From NCBI GenBank assembly GCA_022385805.1, contig MU277727.1:124001-188000 (forward strand): a DNA stretch of 64,000 nucleotides, in the 5' to 3' direction. The position numbers were made by a program, and so were the translations under genes. The stretch's first letter is position 1; every line of letters starts with the position of its first letter. Below are positions 22,315 through 34,566 of this stretch, piece by piece. The notes under the pieces were generated by a model, which ran no database searches, was not told the DNA's origin, and saw only the letters and a program-made list of their open reading frames with translations. The DNA comes from Pilatotrama ljubarskyi. Lineage: Eukaryota; Basidiomycota; Agaricomycetes; Polyporales; Polyporaceae.

Positions 22315-25300
22315 ATGACTCACCTCCTACCGCCCCATCCAGAGCTCAATCTCGCCCACTCGTCTCTCCAGTCCGCCCTTCATATCGATCCCAATCAGCA
22401 GCCCCCGCCCCCGACCCCCCTCCAGCAGCAGCCTCCCCCGCCCCCCGGCCAGCAGTCCGCCGCGAGAAAGCGCAGAAAGGTCAACGAGAACGGCGAAGAA
22501 GCACCAGGACCAGCAGAGCCACGACGTCTGAGGCGTTCGCATGAGGCGTGCGCACGATGCAGGAGCAAGAAAATTAAGGCAAGTCCCGTCGGGCGACACC
22601 GACGGCAAATCCCCCGTCTCCCATCCGAGTCCGCTGACACCCGGTCCCCCCTCTCCTCCTCCTCCTCCTCCTCACCCTCCCCGAACTCCCGTCCACACAG
22701 TGCGACTCAAAGCATCCAAGATGCACCGCCTGCGCGACAGCGGGCACGCCTTGCCAGCAGGAAGACCGCCATCGCCATACCCTCACCCCTCGCGGCCACA
22801 CAGAACGCATCGAGCGCCAACTCCTTCAGTGTACGGCCCTCCTTAGACGACACTACCCCGGGTTCACCCTCGAAGACCTCGACAACATCCTCGCGCGCGA
22901 GGGCATCGATATCGACACCAGCGACAATGCCGTCACCAACACCTTCCAGTTCGCACCCAACTCCCCGCAGTCCGCGCCCAACCGCGGCTTCCCGCTGCGT
23001 ACAGAGGGCCCTCCCCCTCCCCCTCCCATGGGCGGTTCGCCCAGAGGATATCCTTATCCTGTACCACCACATCCACACCCCGGCCAGCCCCCCATGATGC
23101 CTCCTCCCCCTCCTCCCGGGTACCATCACGGTCCCGTCCCTGTCTACCCGCCTGGTCCCTATGGCCATCAGCCGCCCCCACCTCACATGCAGATACATGG
23201 TCCTCCTCCCCCTCCTGGCTACGATCCTCGTTTGTCGCAGCCACCGTTCCAGCATCCACTGCCGCCTCCCCTTCCCCACGACGTGCCTCACCAGAGGCCT
23301 CCATCCCCGCACGAAATTCCTGGCGCAGATCCCTACTCTTTCGACACGTCCAACCCCCAGGTAAGTCGCTCGCAATGTCTGCTCCGTCCTCCTCTGCGTG
23401 CCTCTACAGGCGTGCGAGTGACAGGGCGATCAGGTCCCGCGTCTGTTGAGCGGTAGTTCTGATAATCCATGTCGTCTAGGCTCTGGCGAAGACGTTCGGC
23501 GTATCGGGCGCAATCATGAACGACGTGACCATGCCTCCTGCAGACAGAGAAGACCTCGCCGTCGGTTCCAGCGCCTTGATATCTGGACGCGACCGCGGCG
23601 AGCCTTTAGCCCAGCCCCGCGACTTATCCCAGTGGGTGCAGGTGCACATGCGTCGCAACAGCATTGTCGGGCCTCCGATCACGAGCCCTGGTGGCAGTTC
23701 CGCTCAGCCCACCGCCGTGCAGCCCACTCCCGTCTTTTTGCCCAAATCGCGCGAGACCGTGCGCGAGATCCTCGACGCGTATTTCTCGCGCCTCAACTTC
23801 CACCGCCCGGTGCTGCTCCGCCAGCAATTCGAGCAGACTCTTAACGCGCTATACGACAATCAGGCGCTGCCGCACGATCCAGGCTTCATCTGCAGCGTGT
23901 ACCTCGTATTCGCCCTTGGCACGCTCAGCGAACTCAATCACCGCGTGAGCAAGCACGAGAGCGGCCATCCTGGCGCTCCTGCCGCCACTGCCAACCTGGC
24001 CAAGGGCCTTATGCCCCCTGACTGGCCGGAGCACGAGGAGTTCTTCCAACTCGCGCTGGCGGTAAAGCCTGACCTGCGGGTCACAGTGTCGAGTCTGCAG
24101 GCGCTCATTCTGCTGCATTGGTATCTGTATACTGAGGTGGGCACTCGTTTGTTCCTGTTCACGACCTGATGACCACTGACTGACGCCTTGATAGCGACAA
24201 GGACGGACGCTCTGGCGCCTGGTCGGAAGCCTCGTCCGACTCGCCATCGAGCTGGGGTTGCACCACGACCCGACGTCTCAGGACAACGTGTTCTCGGACG
24301 AGGAGTGTCAGCTCCGCATCCGGCTGTGGGCCATCGTGCTCGTGCACGACCGCGGCACGTCTATCCAGCTCGGGCGGCCGCTGGCGATCGCGCCGTCGGA
24401 CTCGAACACGCCCCGGCCGGCGCGTGGCAAGGGTACGGACATCTCTGAGCACTTCGTGCTGAGCGCGCCGATCGCGGAGATCCAGGCGGACATCATCAAC
24501 TCCCTGTATGCGCCGACGCGCCAGACGGCAGACGCGCTCATGCGTCATGCGAGCCGGATCACGAAGAGCATGCTCGTGTTCAAGAAGCAGCTCCCGGACC
24601 GCTACAAGTGGTACTTTGGCGGGACGGAGGATTGGCCAGCCGAGAAGCGCACGGAGCTCGTGGCGAATATCGGGGAGGACGAGGGGCTCACGTTGCTGAA
24701 GATCGGTATCACGAAGGTGCTGATGCTGCGTGCGTTGTTCAGCTCAAAGGAGCTGGAGTACCACCAGAGGCACCGTGCACTGGTCGATGGTGAGTCTGCG
24801 ATGCTTGTCTTGGGGATGGGTTGCGGTCTGATCTCTCAACTTTCGCAGCTATTGTAACGTCGCACAACATCATCGTCGTGCACAACCAGCTCATCAGATT
24901 CCCGGACATCGCGTTCTTCGTCTCGCCCATCCCGCTGCATATCGCGGCGATGATCATCCTGTACGGCCACATGTCGCACTGCGAGCGCATCCCGAAGCAG
25001 ACCGCGTTGGAGGACGTCTGGATGGCGCTCGACATGCTCCCGTCCTTCCGCTGGCGCTGGGAGGGCAAGGACGTCAGCGGCGGCCACCCGCTCATCGCGA
25101 AGCTCGCAGAGAAGGTCCTCGACGTCAACCTCCACCAGGTCGCGCCCACCGGCGCGCCCATGCTGCTTTCGGAGCAGGACTGGGACGGCGAGGGCATCTT
25201 GTCGCCGAAGCCGCCCTCGGGCACGCAGCAGCATGGCCAGGGGCCTGCGACGCCGAAGATGGGGCCCGCCGCGCAGTATGGTATGACCCAGAGCCCGTAC

Positions 25301-25713
25301 GGGCCTGGTGCCCCGCTGAGCAGCGGACCGCCAATGAAGGGGAGCCCCGGGTCGCAGCACGGCGGCGGCCAAGGGGGCCCTGGGGGTGGAGCGAAGGCGG
25401 AGGGGCAGGCGGGCCAGACGATGCCCGACGTGCCGCCGTACTACTTCTACCCGTACGATGAGCGGACGCAGAACGGTGTGATGCAGAACGTGGGCGGATA
25501 CGGCGTTTACCAGCCGGAGCCGTACGTGCTCGAGGAGAAGGAGACGCAGAGCATCTCGCCGACGGTGAGCACCGTGCAGATGCAGTGGGCGAACGGGGTG
25601 AGTGCTCGTTTTGAGTGCTGGTATGCCGCTGCAGAGTGGAGGTGCTGACTTCATGTTGCGTTCGACAGAGAGGGCCCGTTGGCCAGTTTGGACCGCCGCC
25701 GCCCCAGTCCTAG
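22315..25713 (+). CDS. Zn(II)2Cys6 fungal transcription factor
   Basis: Sequence-specific nuclear regulator. Six exons (22315-22578, 22701-23360, 23480-24136, 24195-24789, 24849-25597, 25669-25713) give 989 residues. The binuclear zinc cluster at about residues 79-106 has the exact spacing C-x2-C-x6-C-x6-C-x2-C-x6-C and is followed by a basic linker and a short coiled segment. Its third Cys codon is the first codon after intron 1, which begins GC instead of GT. Residues 150-230 are Pro/Gly-rich. The fungal_trans middle homology region covers roughly residues 400-650 (AYFSRLNFHRPVLL, LYTERQGRTLWRLVGS, HDRGTSIQLGRPLAIAPSD). The C-terminal part is Gly/Pro/Gln-rich. The regulated pathway cannot be told from sequence. 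Confidence 0.88.
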
Positions 25714-26290
25714 AGGAGCTAGCTGGTCGTCGTATGAGGTGAACGAAATTGAACAGTGTATCATCAGTTGTATCGTAGGATCGTACTTGCCCCCTCTCCC
25801 TGTCTCATAGGTGTGCTCTCTTGTCCTCGCCCCGCTTAGTTATCTCTACTCGGTTCTTTTGCCACGGAAGTGATGCTCCTTGTGTATATTAGTATCGTAC
25901 CGTCTTGCACCTCGGGCGAGGCTCATCGCGTTGCCGTGTCGTTCCCCTTGATGTCCTGCCTGTGGCCTCCGCTCCACATCGTGTCTGTAAATTGCGCACC
26001 AGTGCTTGCTGGAGCGCGGAGGAATGCGGATGAATGAGTATCGACGTTACATGACCTGGCTACATGATCCCGTTTATGCGTACAGTACCGGAGAGCTCTA
26101 GTGTGGTAGGTGTGGGCCTGGTGGAAGGCCAGAGGGGTGATCTATGCCATGGACTACGGCGTGCTAAGGGGAAGGGAGGGGGGAATGCATATGCGACAGG
26201 AGACCCTGGGTGGATAGGAGAGCAATAATATAGGCCGGAGCGGGAGGGAGGCAATAACCAAGCTAGATGAACAGAGAACGAGAGCGGCCG
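25714..26290. other. Convergent 3' regions
   Basis: 577 bp between two convergent stops. It is AT-richer than the surroundings, fitting two 3' UTRs. No further gene is seen. Confidence 0.5.
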
Positions 26291-27531
26291 CTACTTCTCG
26301 ACGAGACGTTCCATACGCTCGAGCACGGAGACGACAGTCCGGAGCAGGTGGTACAGCTGACGGTTGAGGAGGGCGGTGTCACTGCTGCTGCCTCTTACGC
26401 CGTCGCGGGTGGCGTCCTCCCCGTAGTCGTCCTGCCGTTGGTGCCGGAGGGCGTCTTCTAGGGCGATGGGAAGGCCGATGGTGAGGCGGGCAATCTGGAT
26501 GGAGAGGTGGGAGCGGCGGCGGAGGTCAAAGTAGGAGAGCTGGCGGAAGGTGCGCTGGACCTCGAGTAATCGGGTGAGCTCGTGGTGAAGAGCTAGGATG
26601 CATGTTCGGCAGGCTGTTCGAAGAGATATCAGCAAGGGCGTGCGTATTATGTTGGAGAGACGTACTGAGGGCGCGGGTGCGGATGGCTTGGAGGGTCATG
26701 AGGACGGAGTTGATGCCCTCTTCGCCGAGCTGGAGGGAAGGATTCATGTTGTTGACCGCGGCTGCACAGTTAGCGGTCAGAAATTGCAGGGATATATGTG
26801 GCCTGCTGTAGCTCACATAGAAGGGTGCGGACCATCTCGAGGTCGCCGTCGAGGAGGTCGTTGAAGACGCCGATAACGACGCTTCTGAAGGTTTCCTCTG
26901 CCTGCGGAAAGGACCGAGAGGCGAAGAAGTCGAAGGGCGCCTGTTGGGATCTGGCGTCGTAGAGCCGCTTGGAGGAGGGTTTGCTGAGGATGTCGTACGC
27001 CACCGACACCTTTTGGAACGCGCGCGTGGCCTCGGGGTTGTCCGGGAACTTACTGGAGGTGTCGGATTCGCGGTGAGTTTATGGAGGCGTGATGCATGGA
27101 AGGACGCACTCTGGGTGGCAAGCCTTGCTGCGTGCGAGGTAGGCGCGCCTGAGGGCGGCCTTGTCTATTCGGGAGGAACGAGAGATGCCGAGAACGGCGT
27201 AGCAGTCATTTTGAGCGAGAATTTCACAGATAACCGCCTTGCTTCTCTTCGGAGGCGGTGGTGGGCCTGCGCGGTGCTGCGAAGGGCCTGGGCTGGACGA
27301 GCCGGAGGGAGTGGAAGACGTGTCGGAGTCGTCAGAGTCGGTTGCATCGGGCGATAGCCACGGCAGGTGTTTGGTATAAGGAGGGGCGGGGCTGTCTTGC
27401 TCTTCGAGGAGAGCTTCGTCTTCGTCGATTGGGAGGTGGAAGTAGCTGCTCGCTGCAGAACACAGCGTCAGGGCATGTGTGTTTCCCCGACACGAGTATG
27501 TGTTACCTGAGCTCAAGACATACGCGAACAT
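26291..27531 (-). CDS. J-domain (DnaJ-like) co-chaperone
   Basis: Stimulates an Hsp70 partner through its J domain. Five minus-strand exons (27531-27507, 27452-27110, 27052-26817, 26761-26666, 26613-26291) give 340 residues. An acidic/Ser/Pro-rich N-terminal region is followed by the J domain at about residues 91-157: CYAVLGISRSS, a KAALRRAYLARSK helix, HPD, and VAYDILSKPSSKRLYDAR. The Asp codon of HPD is split by the intron at 27053-27109; an unspliced reading gives HPE. A helical C-terminal region without Gly/Phe or zinc-finger segments makes it a class III J protein. The client is unknown. There is no signal peptide or membrane segment, so cytosol or nucleus is likely. The 25-nt first exon is supported by phase. 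Confidence 0.82.
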
Positions 27532-27957
27532 GGTCGTCGAGCACAACGGACTGGGCGCAGCGCATGTGATTCTCCACCAGCGCTGTAAGCACAGTAATCC
27601 CATCACGGGCGCTTCTCCGATCGCCGATATCAGACGCCACTTGGTCGACTCATCTTATCTGATAAGATACCTCTCCTCGCACCCACAGCCAGCCATGTCG
27701 CTCTCTAGCCTCGACCTGATCGCCGACCGCCCTCGCGTCCGCACACGAGGCTGCGCACACCGCGACGCCCTCGCGACTCTTCCAACGCCTGAATTCGCAG
27801 GTTCTCTACTACGCGAAGTCTCGCGCAACAACAGCAATGGGTACGCATCATCCGTGTGAGAGTTTGCCGAGTCGTCCGATAACCTCGCTCTGCTGGCAGC
27901 ACCGCGCCCATCTCCGCCCTCTCTCTCCTTCGCGCTCCTTCGCAGGCGAAGAGCGAC
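27532..27957. promoter_or_regulatory. Shared promoter: J protein / F-box-like protein
   Basis: 426 bp between divergent start codons. It includes a short ATG-started frame from 27694 with no further support, probably an upstream ORF in the F-box leader or chance. Confidence 0.4.
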
Positions 27958-29538
27958 ATGTCTGCTACGGCTAAGCAGCTGGACGCGCCTTCCCTGGCCA
28001 TGCTCAACGGAGACGTCCTAAGCGAGGTCGCGTCCTACGTACGCGGACGCGACGCGCTCAATCTCGCACTCACCGCTCGGCGCGTCCACGACTTCGCCAT
28101 TCACAGGGTCGCCGTATCCCTCGTCTGCCGCACTCGCGCTGACCTCATTGGCCTTCACTACAACCTCCTCGCTGGCCAGCCTAAGCGTGCTGTATATTTG
28201 CGCAGCCTCACCATCCTGGGCTCGACCTTCATCGAGCGCCCCTGGCAGGAGGACCCCAACTGGACCTTTCCCAAGAGCACCTACGAGTATTCCCTCGCGT
28301 CGCTCGTGGGAGACATCCTCGAGGCCGCGCCCGACCTCACGCACCTCCTTCTGGAGCACACCGCCCCCGTACTCCAGCATGACCCGCGCATCGGCGCTGC
28401 TATCGCGTCCATGACCAGGCTCGTCAGACTCGAGCTCGGCGACATTGACAGCAACGCGCTGCCTGTCTTCACGCACCTCCGTAGCAGGCCTCGCGTCCTT
28501 CACATCGCTCCAGCAAAAGTCGAGGCGCCTGCGGACGCGAGACGCGTCTCCGAGCTCGTGCACGAGATTCTTGCGAGCGTGTCCTCCATCAAGGAACTTC
28601 GCGCTCTGGACTTGGACTTGAAGGGTATCCCGGGAGCCCCGGAGCTGAAACTCGAGCACACACCGCTACCGCAAGTTCGGTACCTTTCTGCGCATTGGTG
28701 GCACCCGCAGATCGACGTCGCGAAGACATTCCCGAACATAGAGATCTATGAACAACACGTCAACAGCACGCAGCTCAAGAGGCCTGCCCAACGGCCCCTG
28801 CGGCGCCTCTCTGTTACCGAACTACACACGTTTGAGTGTGCTCGGCATCCCGTCCATTTGCTGCATCTTCGTCGGTACCCGCGCGAGCTCAGGTCCTTCC
28901 GCCGCACCATATACGAGACGTCTCCCGTCGGGATTTCTCTGCATTGTTTCATCGACACTCCAGTATGGCTGAAGTACTGGCAGCAGCTGCCGCGTGCCGC
29001 TCCTCGTCTCAGGTTCATGGATGTACACTGCCACACTTGGGAGCGCCGCCACGAGCCTGGATGGGTGGTGAGTGCTAGGTTCCTTTGACTGAGCCTGCGG
29101 TTCTGATGCTCCCCTCAGGATAGCTTCGTCCAGAGCCTCCGCCGGTACTCTCTCGTCTGTCTGCGGGTCGTCGCTCCTCAGCCTCCGACGCCCGACTCCC
29201 TGGACGCGCCGTGGCACGAGGATGACATTCAGACACTGGCAGAGCTGCCCGACCGCATCACGCAGGTCATACCGACCCTTCGGTACATCGCGTGGGCGGC
29301 AAGGCGTCGCGCACCCGGGGCTCATGCGGACGACTATGCGTGGTACGAGGACGCGTACGACTGTGCGCCGGCAGAGTATAAGTGGTATCGCGTGGAGAAC
29401 GGGAAGGATGGACGGATGCTGGAGGCTATCTCTGCGAGTCAGGGAGAGCGCGTCCGTCGGTTCTTGCTCGATTCAGAGCTAGATGCGATCACTAACATAG
29501 ATGGTGAGGCCCTCCCTCTGTTCACGCGTAATGCATGA
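27958..29538 (+). CDS. F-box-like protein, basidiomycete-expanded type
   Basis: Probable substrate adaptor of an SCF ubiquitin ligase; Agaricomycetes carry large families of such proteins. Two exons (27958-29067, 29119-29538) give 509 residues. A degenerate F-box lies at residues 14-50 (MLNGDVLSEVASYVRGRDAL then NLALTARRVHDFA). Leu-rich, poorly conserved repeats follow to about residue 330. The single intron (51 nt, GTGAGT...CAG) is in the C-terminal third. No other domain is visible. The substrate is unknown. Confidence 0.72.
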
Positions 29539-30234
29539 TCTTGATACAAGAGTTGGTCATAGCAAACCTCCGTCTGTGAGGTTGGTTCCTATACCTACCC
29601 TAGAGATGCAACGCACCGGCGAGCGGGCGTCGATACCCAGGAATGCTTCTGCACTTGCATTATGTTCTATTTGTCCTCTGCTTCGAACAATACTAGCAGC
29701 CATACTAATGCCCTTAGAGAGCCCTGTGCCTGTGCTGCTCAGCAAATTCAGGTAATGCGACGAGATCAATATTCGTGCGACAGGGACTCTGGCGTTTCTC
29801 ACATAGTAGGTCTGCTCGCCAGAAGCAAAACCCTGCAAGACAGTCTCATGGAATCACCAGCGTGTACCTGCATTTTGATGAGCAGCAGACCATGGCCCCG
29901 GCTCTCGCCCTTGCCTCTGGAGGGAGCCGTTGTGGTTCCTGCTTCTGGGTTAAGCCAGGGGTCGCCAGGGGTCGCCGTGGTTCACCGTACATGCATCCGA
30001 CGCAACCTCGACATCGCCGCTAACGTCTACGACGTCTTGGCCAACGGTATCATCCAGGGGGTAGGTTCTGGGCTCGCAAATGGTTTGAAGGGATGCTGAG
30101 CACGCCGTGCGCCCATAGCGACGTATTTCTTCCGCTGAAGCTCGCCTTCAAGCTTATCAAGCATACCTATCCTTTACACGCGGCATACTCCGCAATGTCT
30201 CGTATAGCTGGATCTACGACGCAGTGATGAAGAT
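29539..30234. other. Convergent intergenic stretch
   Basis: 696 bp between convergent stops of the F-box-like and CobW genes. It contains one short direct duplication (AGGGGTCGCC twice at about 29958-29977) and a plus-strand frame at 29662-30099 without recognisable features. Nothing else is supported. Confidence 0.45.
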
Positions 30235-31584
30235 CTAACTCGCAACCTGCGCTCTGATGCTCTGAGCTAGCCTGCGAGTAGCTCTCTTGACCTCCCCTCG
30301 TTCTCCCATGACAGTCAACTTGATGGAGCCCTTGTGCTCGCCAGCGGCGTCGTCGAAAGGTATCAGCTCATATCTCCCGAACGCCCAGTTGAGGATGTGC
30401 AACCCTCTCTCGAGCCGTACGAACCCTTTGACCCGCCAAACCGTTTCCTTCGACAGCGACGACAGAGCCTCGGTGAGATCCTTCTCCGAGACGGGGGAAG
30501 CGTCGCCATCTTCTACAGCTTCTGTGTGCGCATCAGGGGCATGATGAGCGTGTCCATGATGCTCCGTGCGAGCGAGATTGTAGCCCTTGTATAACGTGAC
30601 GGTCTCGACCTCATCGTGGTGCCGCGTGTCGAGACTCTCCTGGGCTTCAAGCTGAAAGAGCTTCGAGTCGAGCCCGAGAATCAGGTTTGGGTCGACGCCG
30701 TCCCGACCCTGGCACTTGATCTTGGGCGTCGTATCGTTGAGCGTGTTCAGGTGGTCAATGAGGATGTCGAGCTGCCGCTCCGAGATGTGCTCCCACTTGT
30801 TCTGTAGCGACATTGAGGTCAAGCACGTTCTGAACAGGAATGTAGGCGAGGAGAACGCACGATGAGAATAACATCTGTATAGCTCGCTTGCATCTTTGCA
30901 GTCGGCGAGGTATCCTCGTAACCCGTAAAGTTTTCGGCATCGATCACGGTCACGATTGCGTCAAGCTTGAGATCGTTGTCCGTTTCCCGCTCCAATTCGC
31001 GGATCTGGAAGGCGAGCGTCGCTGGGAACGCAGAACCACTGCGAGGCGGAGAGTTCGCCAGCTTCGTCAAGACTGGAATTTGTCAAAAGACGAACTGCGG
31101 ACGATACTGACGAGCATTCGATGAATATCCTGTCGGGTCTATACTTCTCTGGGGAAGGAAAGCTCGCCGTCAGCGGCCATCCGCACACTTCGCAAGGACG
31201 AGAAAGAGCCTACCTCGGATCTCCAGGAGGGCATTCTTCATTTGACCAACGAGTACACAGCACCTGTAACGATGAGGTTAGCGTTGTAATCTAGATGATG
31301 AATGGCAAACTATGCTGGAAACTCACATGCAGCCGTTCAGAATCTCGCTCACTGCCGCCAGGCTTGACTGCTTGGCGAGTTGACTGTCCACTATACCCTT
31401 CAGATATCAGACACCGGGGAACGTGAATGGATACAACGGTACCTTCTACGTCTCCGAACTCGTTCTTAAGCAGCACGACCTTGTAATCCTTGGGTAGCCG
31501 CGGAAGCAGTGACAGGATGATTGAAGTCTTGCCGGCACCTAGAAATCCTGTGAAGACCGTGATCGGGATGTTCTTTGTGGGCAT
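30235..31584 (-). CDS. CobW/COG0523 GTPase metallochaperone
   Basis: G3E-family GTPase that delivers metal (zinc in characterised eukaryotic members) to client proteins. Six minus-strand exons (31584-31443, 31390-31327, 31263-31214, 31148-31112, 31038-30861, 30801-30235) give 345 residues. The Walker A motif GFLGAGKTS is at residues 13-21. The metal-binding signature CMCC follows NG, with its first Cys codon just before and its Met codon split by the intron at 31264-31326. A G3E switch segment FIECSGSAFPATLAFQIREL and the guanine-specificity motif NKWEH are also present. The C-terminal CobW_C domain ends with LHILNWAFGRYELIPF. A His-rich loop (HHGHAHHAPDAH) is a plausible extra metal site. 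Exact client and metal are inference. Confidence 0.88.
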
Positions 31585-32058
31585 CCTGGATGAGGTGGGC
31601 CGGCCTGTAGCACTTCTATACTAGTTCTGTACTGATGAAGGCCCTTATGGCCTGACAATGTGCTGAGTACCGTGTAACAAGTCAAAGGCTTGCGCTCAGG
31701 ATGCCGCTGGTAGTTCTGAAGTAGTAGCAAATACGGGAAGTAAGTTCGTCGCTAGCGCTCGGTGCACCAACCTTGCATGTGCAGAGAGCGTAATGACGCG
31801 TTGACCAGCCTTCGACCACTGGCTGTCGTGAATTTTCGATCGGGTTGTATGAGATCTGGGATGCTCTCTACATGACCTTGAAAAGTGCGATATAAATCAG
31901 GCCATAGGACAACGCACGTCGTCATTCAAGCCGAGTGGGTACACGTCCCCTGCTAGAACAAATACAATCCGAATCCCTGAACTATGCTACATGCAGAACA
32001 GTCGTCAATCCACCCATGGTAGGAACGGGCGTAGAGAAGGCCATATTGGCGATCATTA
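31585..32058. other. CobW upstream region / Saf4 3' UTR
   Basis: 474 bp between two minus-strand genes. It is relatively AT-rich and has no coding signal. Confidence 0.5.
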
Positions 32059-33310
32059 TCAGACGCGTTTCACCAGGCCTCCTCTCGTACTCCTGGTGTC
32101 TGGAGGTTTCATCCTACCCATACCACCTAATGACCCACTCTGTCTTGCGGTGTTTCCTAGTATCTTCGCTCGTAGGGCGCTGACAGCGTCACCTCCGCTG
32201 CTTCCACCAGCTCTGGATTGTGCGGCTCGCCTGGAGAGTCTGGAAGAGCTTGGGCTGGGCACGACGGCAATTTCGGCTCCGATTTTGCGTCGCTTCACGG
32301 CTTCGCGCTCAGCTTTGGCAAGCCGGGCTTGCTCCCACTCCTCCTTTGCCTTGACTACGCTCTCCTCGTTCTCAGCCGTCAACGCCAGGGTCTCCGGAAG
32401 CCCGTACGTGCTCTTGATACGTTCGTCCGCCTCCTCGCGTGCCTTGTCGATCTTCTTCTGCTCGCGAAATCGCTTGCGCACTCGGAGCGAGTGGGCATAG
32501 GGATCGGAGCTATAGTGGTCGGAAAGGTTCTGCAGCGCCTCTAAGCGGGGTATCTGAACATTGTTCATGTGGTTCTGGGCCGCGGTGGACTTCTCAAGGG
32601 CCGCTAATGGATCTACCGGGCCCTGGTTGGGGTCGGTTTCTGCATGCATTATTCAGTCGCTGTAGGCATTCTTCGAAACGTAGAAGCCAGAACGCACCGT
32701 GCACGGCGAAACCGCCATTCTCTTCGGGATCCCATTCCTCCTCCTTCTGTCGCGCACCAGATACGACGACATATCGAGTGTTCTATTCCTGCTTGTGAGA
32801 TATGCGTCCGGATGCGATGGTGGCGGAGGAGATACCTTGGGATCTGTCTGAATCTCGAACCAACCATCGCAAAGGTGACATTTGCAGCGGAAGGAGTATA
32901 TGGGCGTGGAGTAGTAGTTCCCAATCTTCTTCTTCTCCGCATTGTACCGCACACCCATGCCAATGTGGTTATTGCACGTTCCGCTAACAAACGAGAGGGT
33001 CAAATGAGGAGCGGGGTTGACGGAGTGTAAGTCGTGCTTACCACCAGATGTTGAACGGCAATTCGAAGCGAACAATAAGGATTCCTTGGTCTAGCTTTCG
33101 CGCCCTGTCGCCGAGCGCATGTTTGCCTGAGTTGTGTGGTGAGTACAGGGTTGGATGCGTGGGTTACCTCGGAACCACTCACCTCTGTATGCATTGAGGC
33201 TGCCATGTTTCTGAGGATCAAAATCGGGAGGGTAGTACTTGTTGAAGCCTGAAATTGTCAGTGAGCATCCTGCTCTCGAAGACAAGAGAGAGCTAATTCT
33301 GACCTTGCAT
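32059..33310 (-). CDS. SAF4: Splicing factor Saf4/CCDC130 (CWC16 family)
   Basis: Yju2/CWC16-family protein acting with the spliceosome around the catalytic steps. Seven coding exons include a 7-nt first exon (33310-33304) that supplies MQ and the first base of Gly. The next exons are 33248-33183, 33126-33042, 32983-32836, 32782-32698 and 32639-32059, giving 323 residues (six exons in all after joining). Family hallmarks are near perfect: GFNKYYPPDFDPQKHGSLN, RARKLDQGILIVRFELPF, a four-cysteine zinc site (CGTC ... CKCHLC), GMGVRYNAEKKKIGNYYSTP and the WDPEENGGFAVH region. The C-terminal half is charged and helical, with Lys/Arg-rich nuclear-type stretches. Its start lies 302 bp from the divergent RPS20 gene. 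Confidence 0.9.
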
Positions 33311-33612
33311 GATGGACGTGCACTGCCAGCCACAGATTCAACGACTGCAGCATGGTCGGGGTATGAGGTAATTTCTCGGGGAATTTTCTACAGATAACCC
33401 CCCAAAAGGGCTTTTTGGCAAAATAATGTCTCATCAAATCGTCTCGGAAAAGTCCGAGAGCTACATGCCCTCCGCACTCGAGCCCAAACCTTATTTTTCT
33501 CACTATCAACACAACTCGCCCTCAGGTAAAGCGTTCCTTCCGCCGCACTCTACCCTAGAAGCTCACCCCTCGACGCACACAGTCACCTTCTGACTCTCCG
33601 GCAAGTACAAGG
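33311..33612. promoter_or_regulatory. Shared promoter: SAF4 / RPS20
   Basis: 302 bp between divergent starts. On the RPS20 side is a pyrimidine-rich leader with TACCCTAG near 33550, similar to the telobox-type elements of ribosomal protein promoters. Confidence 0.45.
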
Positions 33613-34160
33613 ATGAGTTACGTCGCTAAGGGTGAGAAGGAATACGACGCGACCGGTGCCCCCGTGCCCGCCGCCAAGATCCACAAAATCCGCATCACGC
33701 TCACGAGCAGCAACGTCAAGAACCTCGAGAAGTGTACGTTGTTGTTGAATGGAGCTCGTGAAGGAAGGGCAGCTCTGACTACGTTGTGACAGTCTCGACT
33801 GACCTGATCAACCGGGCGAAGGACAAGCAGCTCCGTGTCCGCGGTCCTGTCCGCCTCCCCACCAAGGTCCTCAAGGTCACCACCCGCAAGTCTGTGAGTA
33901 TTCGTGTGCCTGTTGGGCCGCTCGACATTGTCTCATCCGTGCATGCGATAGCCTTGCGGTGAGGGTTCCAAGACCTGGGACCGCTACGAGCTCAAGATTC
34001 ACAAGCGCCTGATCGACCTCCACTCCTCCAGCGAGATCGTCAAGCAGATCGTGAGTAGACAGTACGTTCGCCTTGACTCGTGTAAGTATTGATCGGTTTG
34101 CCTTAGACGAGCATCAGTCTCGAGCCCGGCGTCGAGGTCGAGGTTACGATCTCCGCCTAA
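33613..34160 (+). CDS. RPS20: 40S ribosomal protein S20 (uS10)
   Basis: Small-subunit ribosomal protein of the uS10 family. Four exons (33613-33733, 33793-33893, 33952-34050, 34107-34160) give 124 residues, close to the family length of about 120. Diagnostic segments are [59 protein letters not shown] and the C-terminal [18 protein letters not shown]. No single exon is long enough to look like a gene alone. Codon choice is strongly biased to C-ending codons, as expected for a highly expressed gene. Confidence 0.95.
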
Positions 34161-34566
34161 TCGTAGATTGTCTGTTATACATGCCCCTGTACTCTGTAGG
34201 CTGTATACGACGCCTGCTGCCATGACCTTTCATGATACTCTTTGCTGTGTGAGCTTGTGCTGTCCTTCAACCCGTTCCTCCGGCTGGAGGTTTCCCATGC
34301 AATGAAGCGGTTCCCATAAGATCCATGCCACTCAGCGGATAACATGGGCTTGCATCTATACATACGGAACCCGCGAGCTACATGCCTTTGTGTACATCTA
34401 CCAGGCACGCGGTAATCGAACCAGACGAACTACTAGACAAGTCGCATAGACATATTGAAACACATAAGATAGACATGCAACGAAGAAAACGAGAACAGAT
34501 CACAGCATTTAGACGCGATCGAGGCAAAACTTCTCGCAGGATGCTGCTACGCCCTGTCGATACCAC
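34161..34566. other. Convergent 3' regions of RPS20 and eIF4B
   Basis: 406 bp between convergent stops, comparatively AT-rich. No additional gene is seen. Confidence 0.5.

Noticed and set aside
21853..23097. 414-codon plus-strand frame beginning upstream of the Zn2Cys6 gene
   Set aside because: It reads through the leader and through intron 1 in the wrong frame, losing the last four cluster cysteines; the ATG at 22315 with the GC-AG intron fits better.
34382..34440. tRNA-like B box on the minus strand (GGTTCGATTA)
   Set aside because: No matching A box, acceptor stem or anticodon arm could be formed around it.
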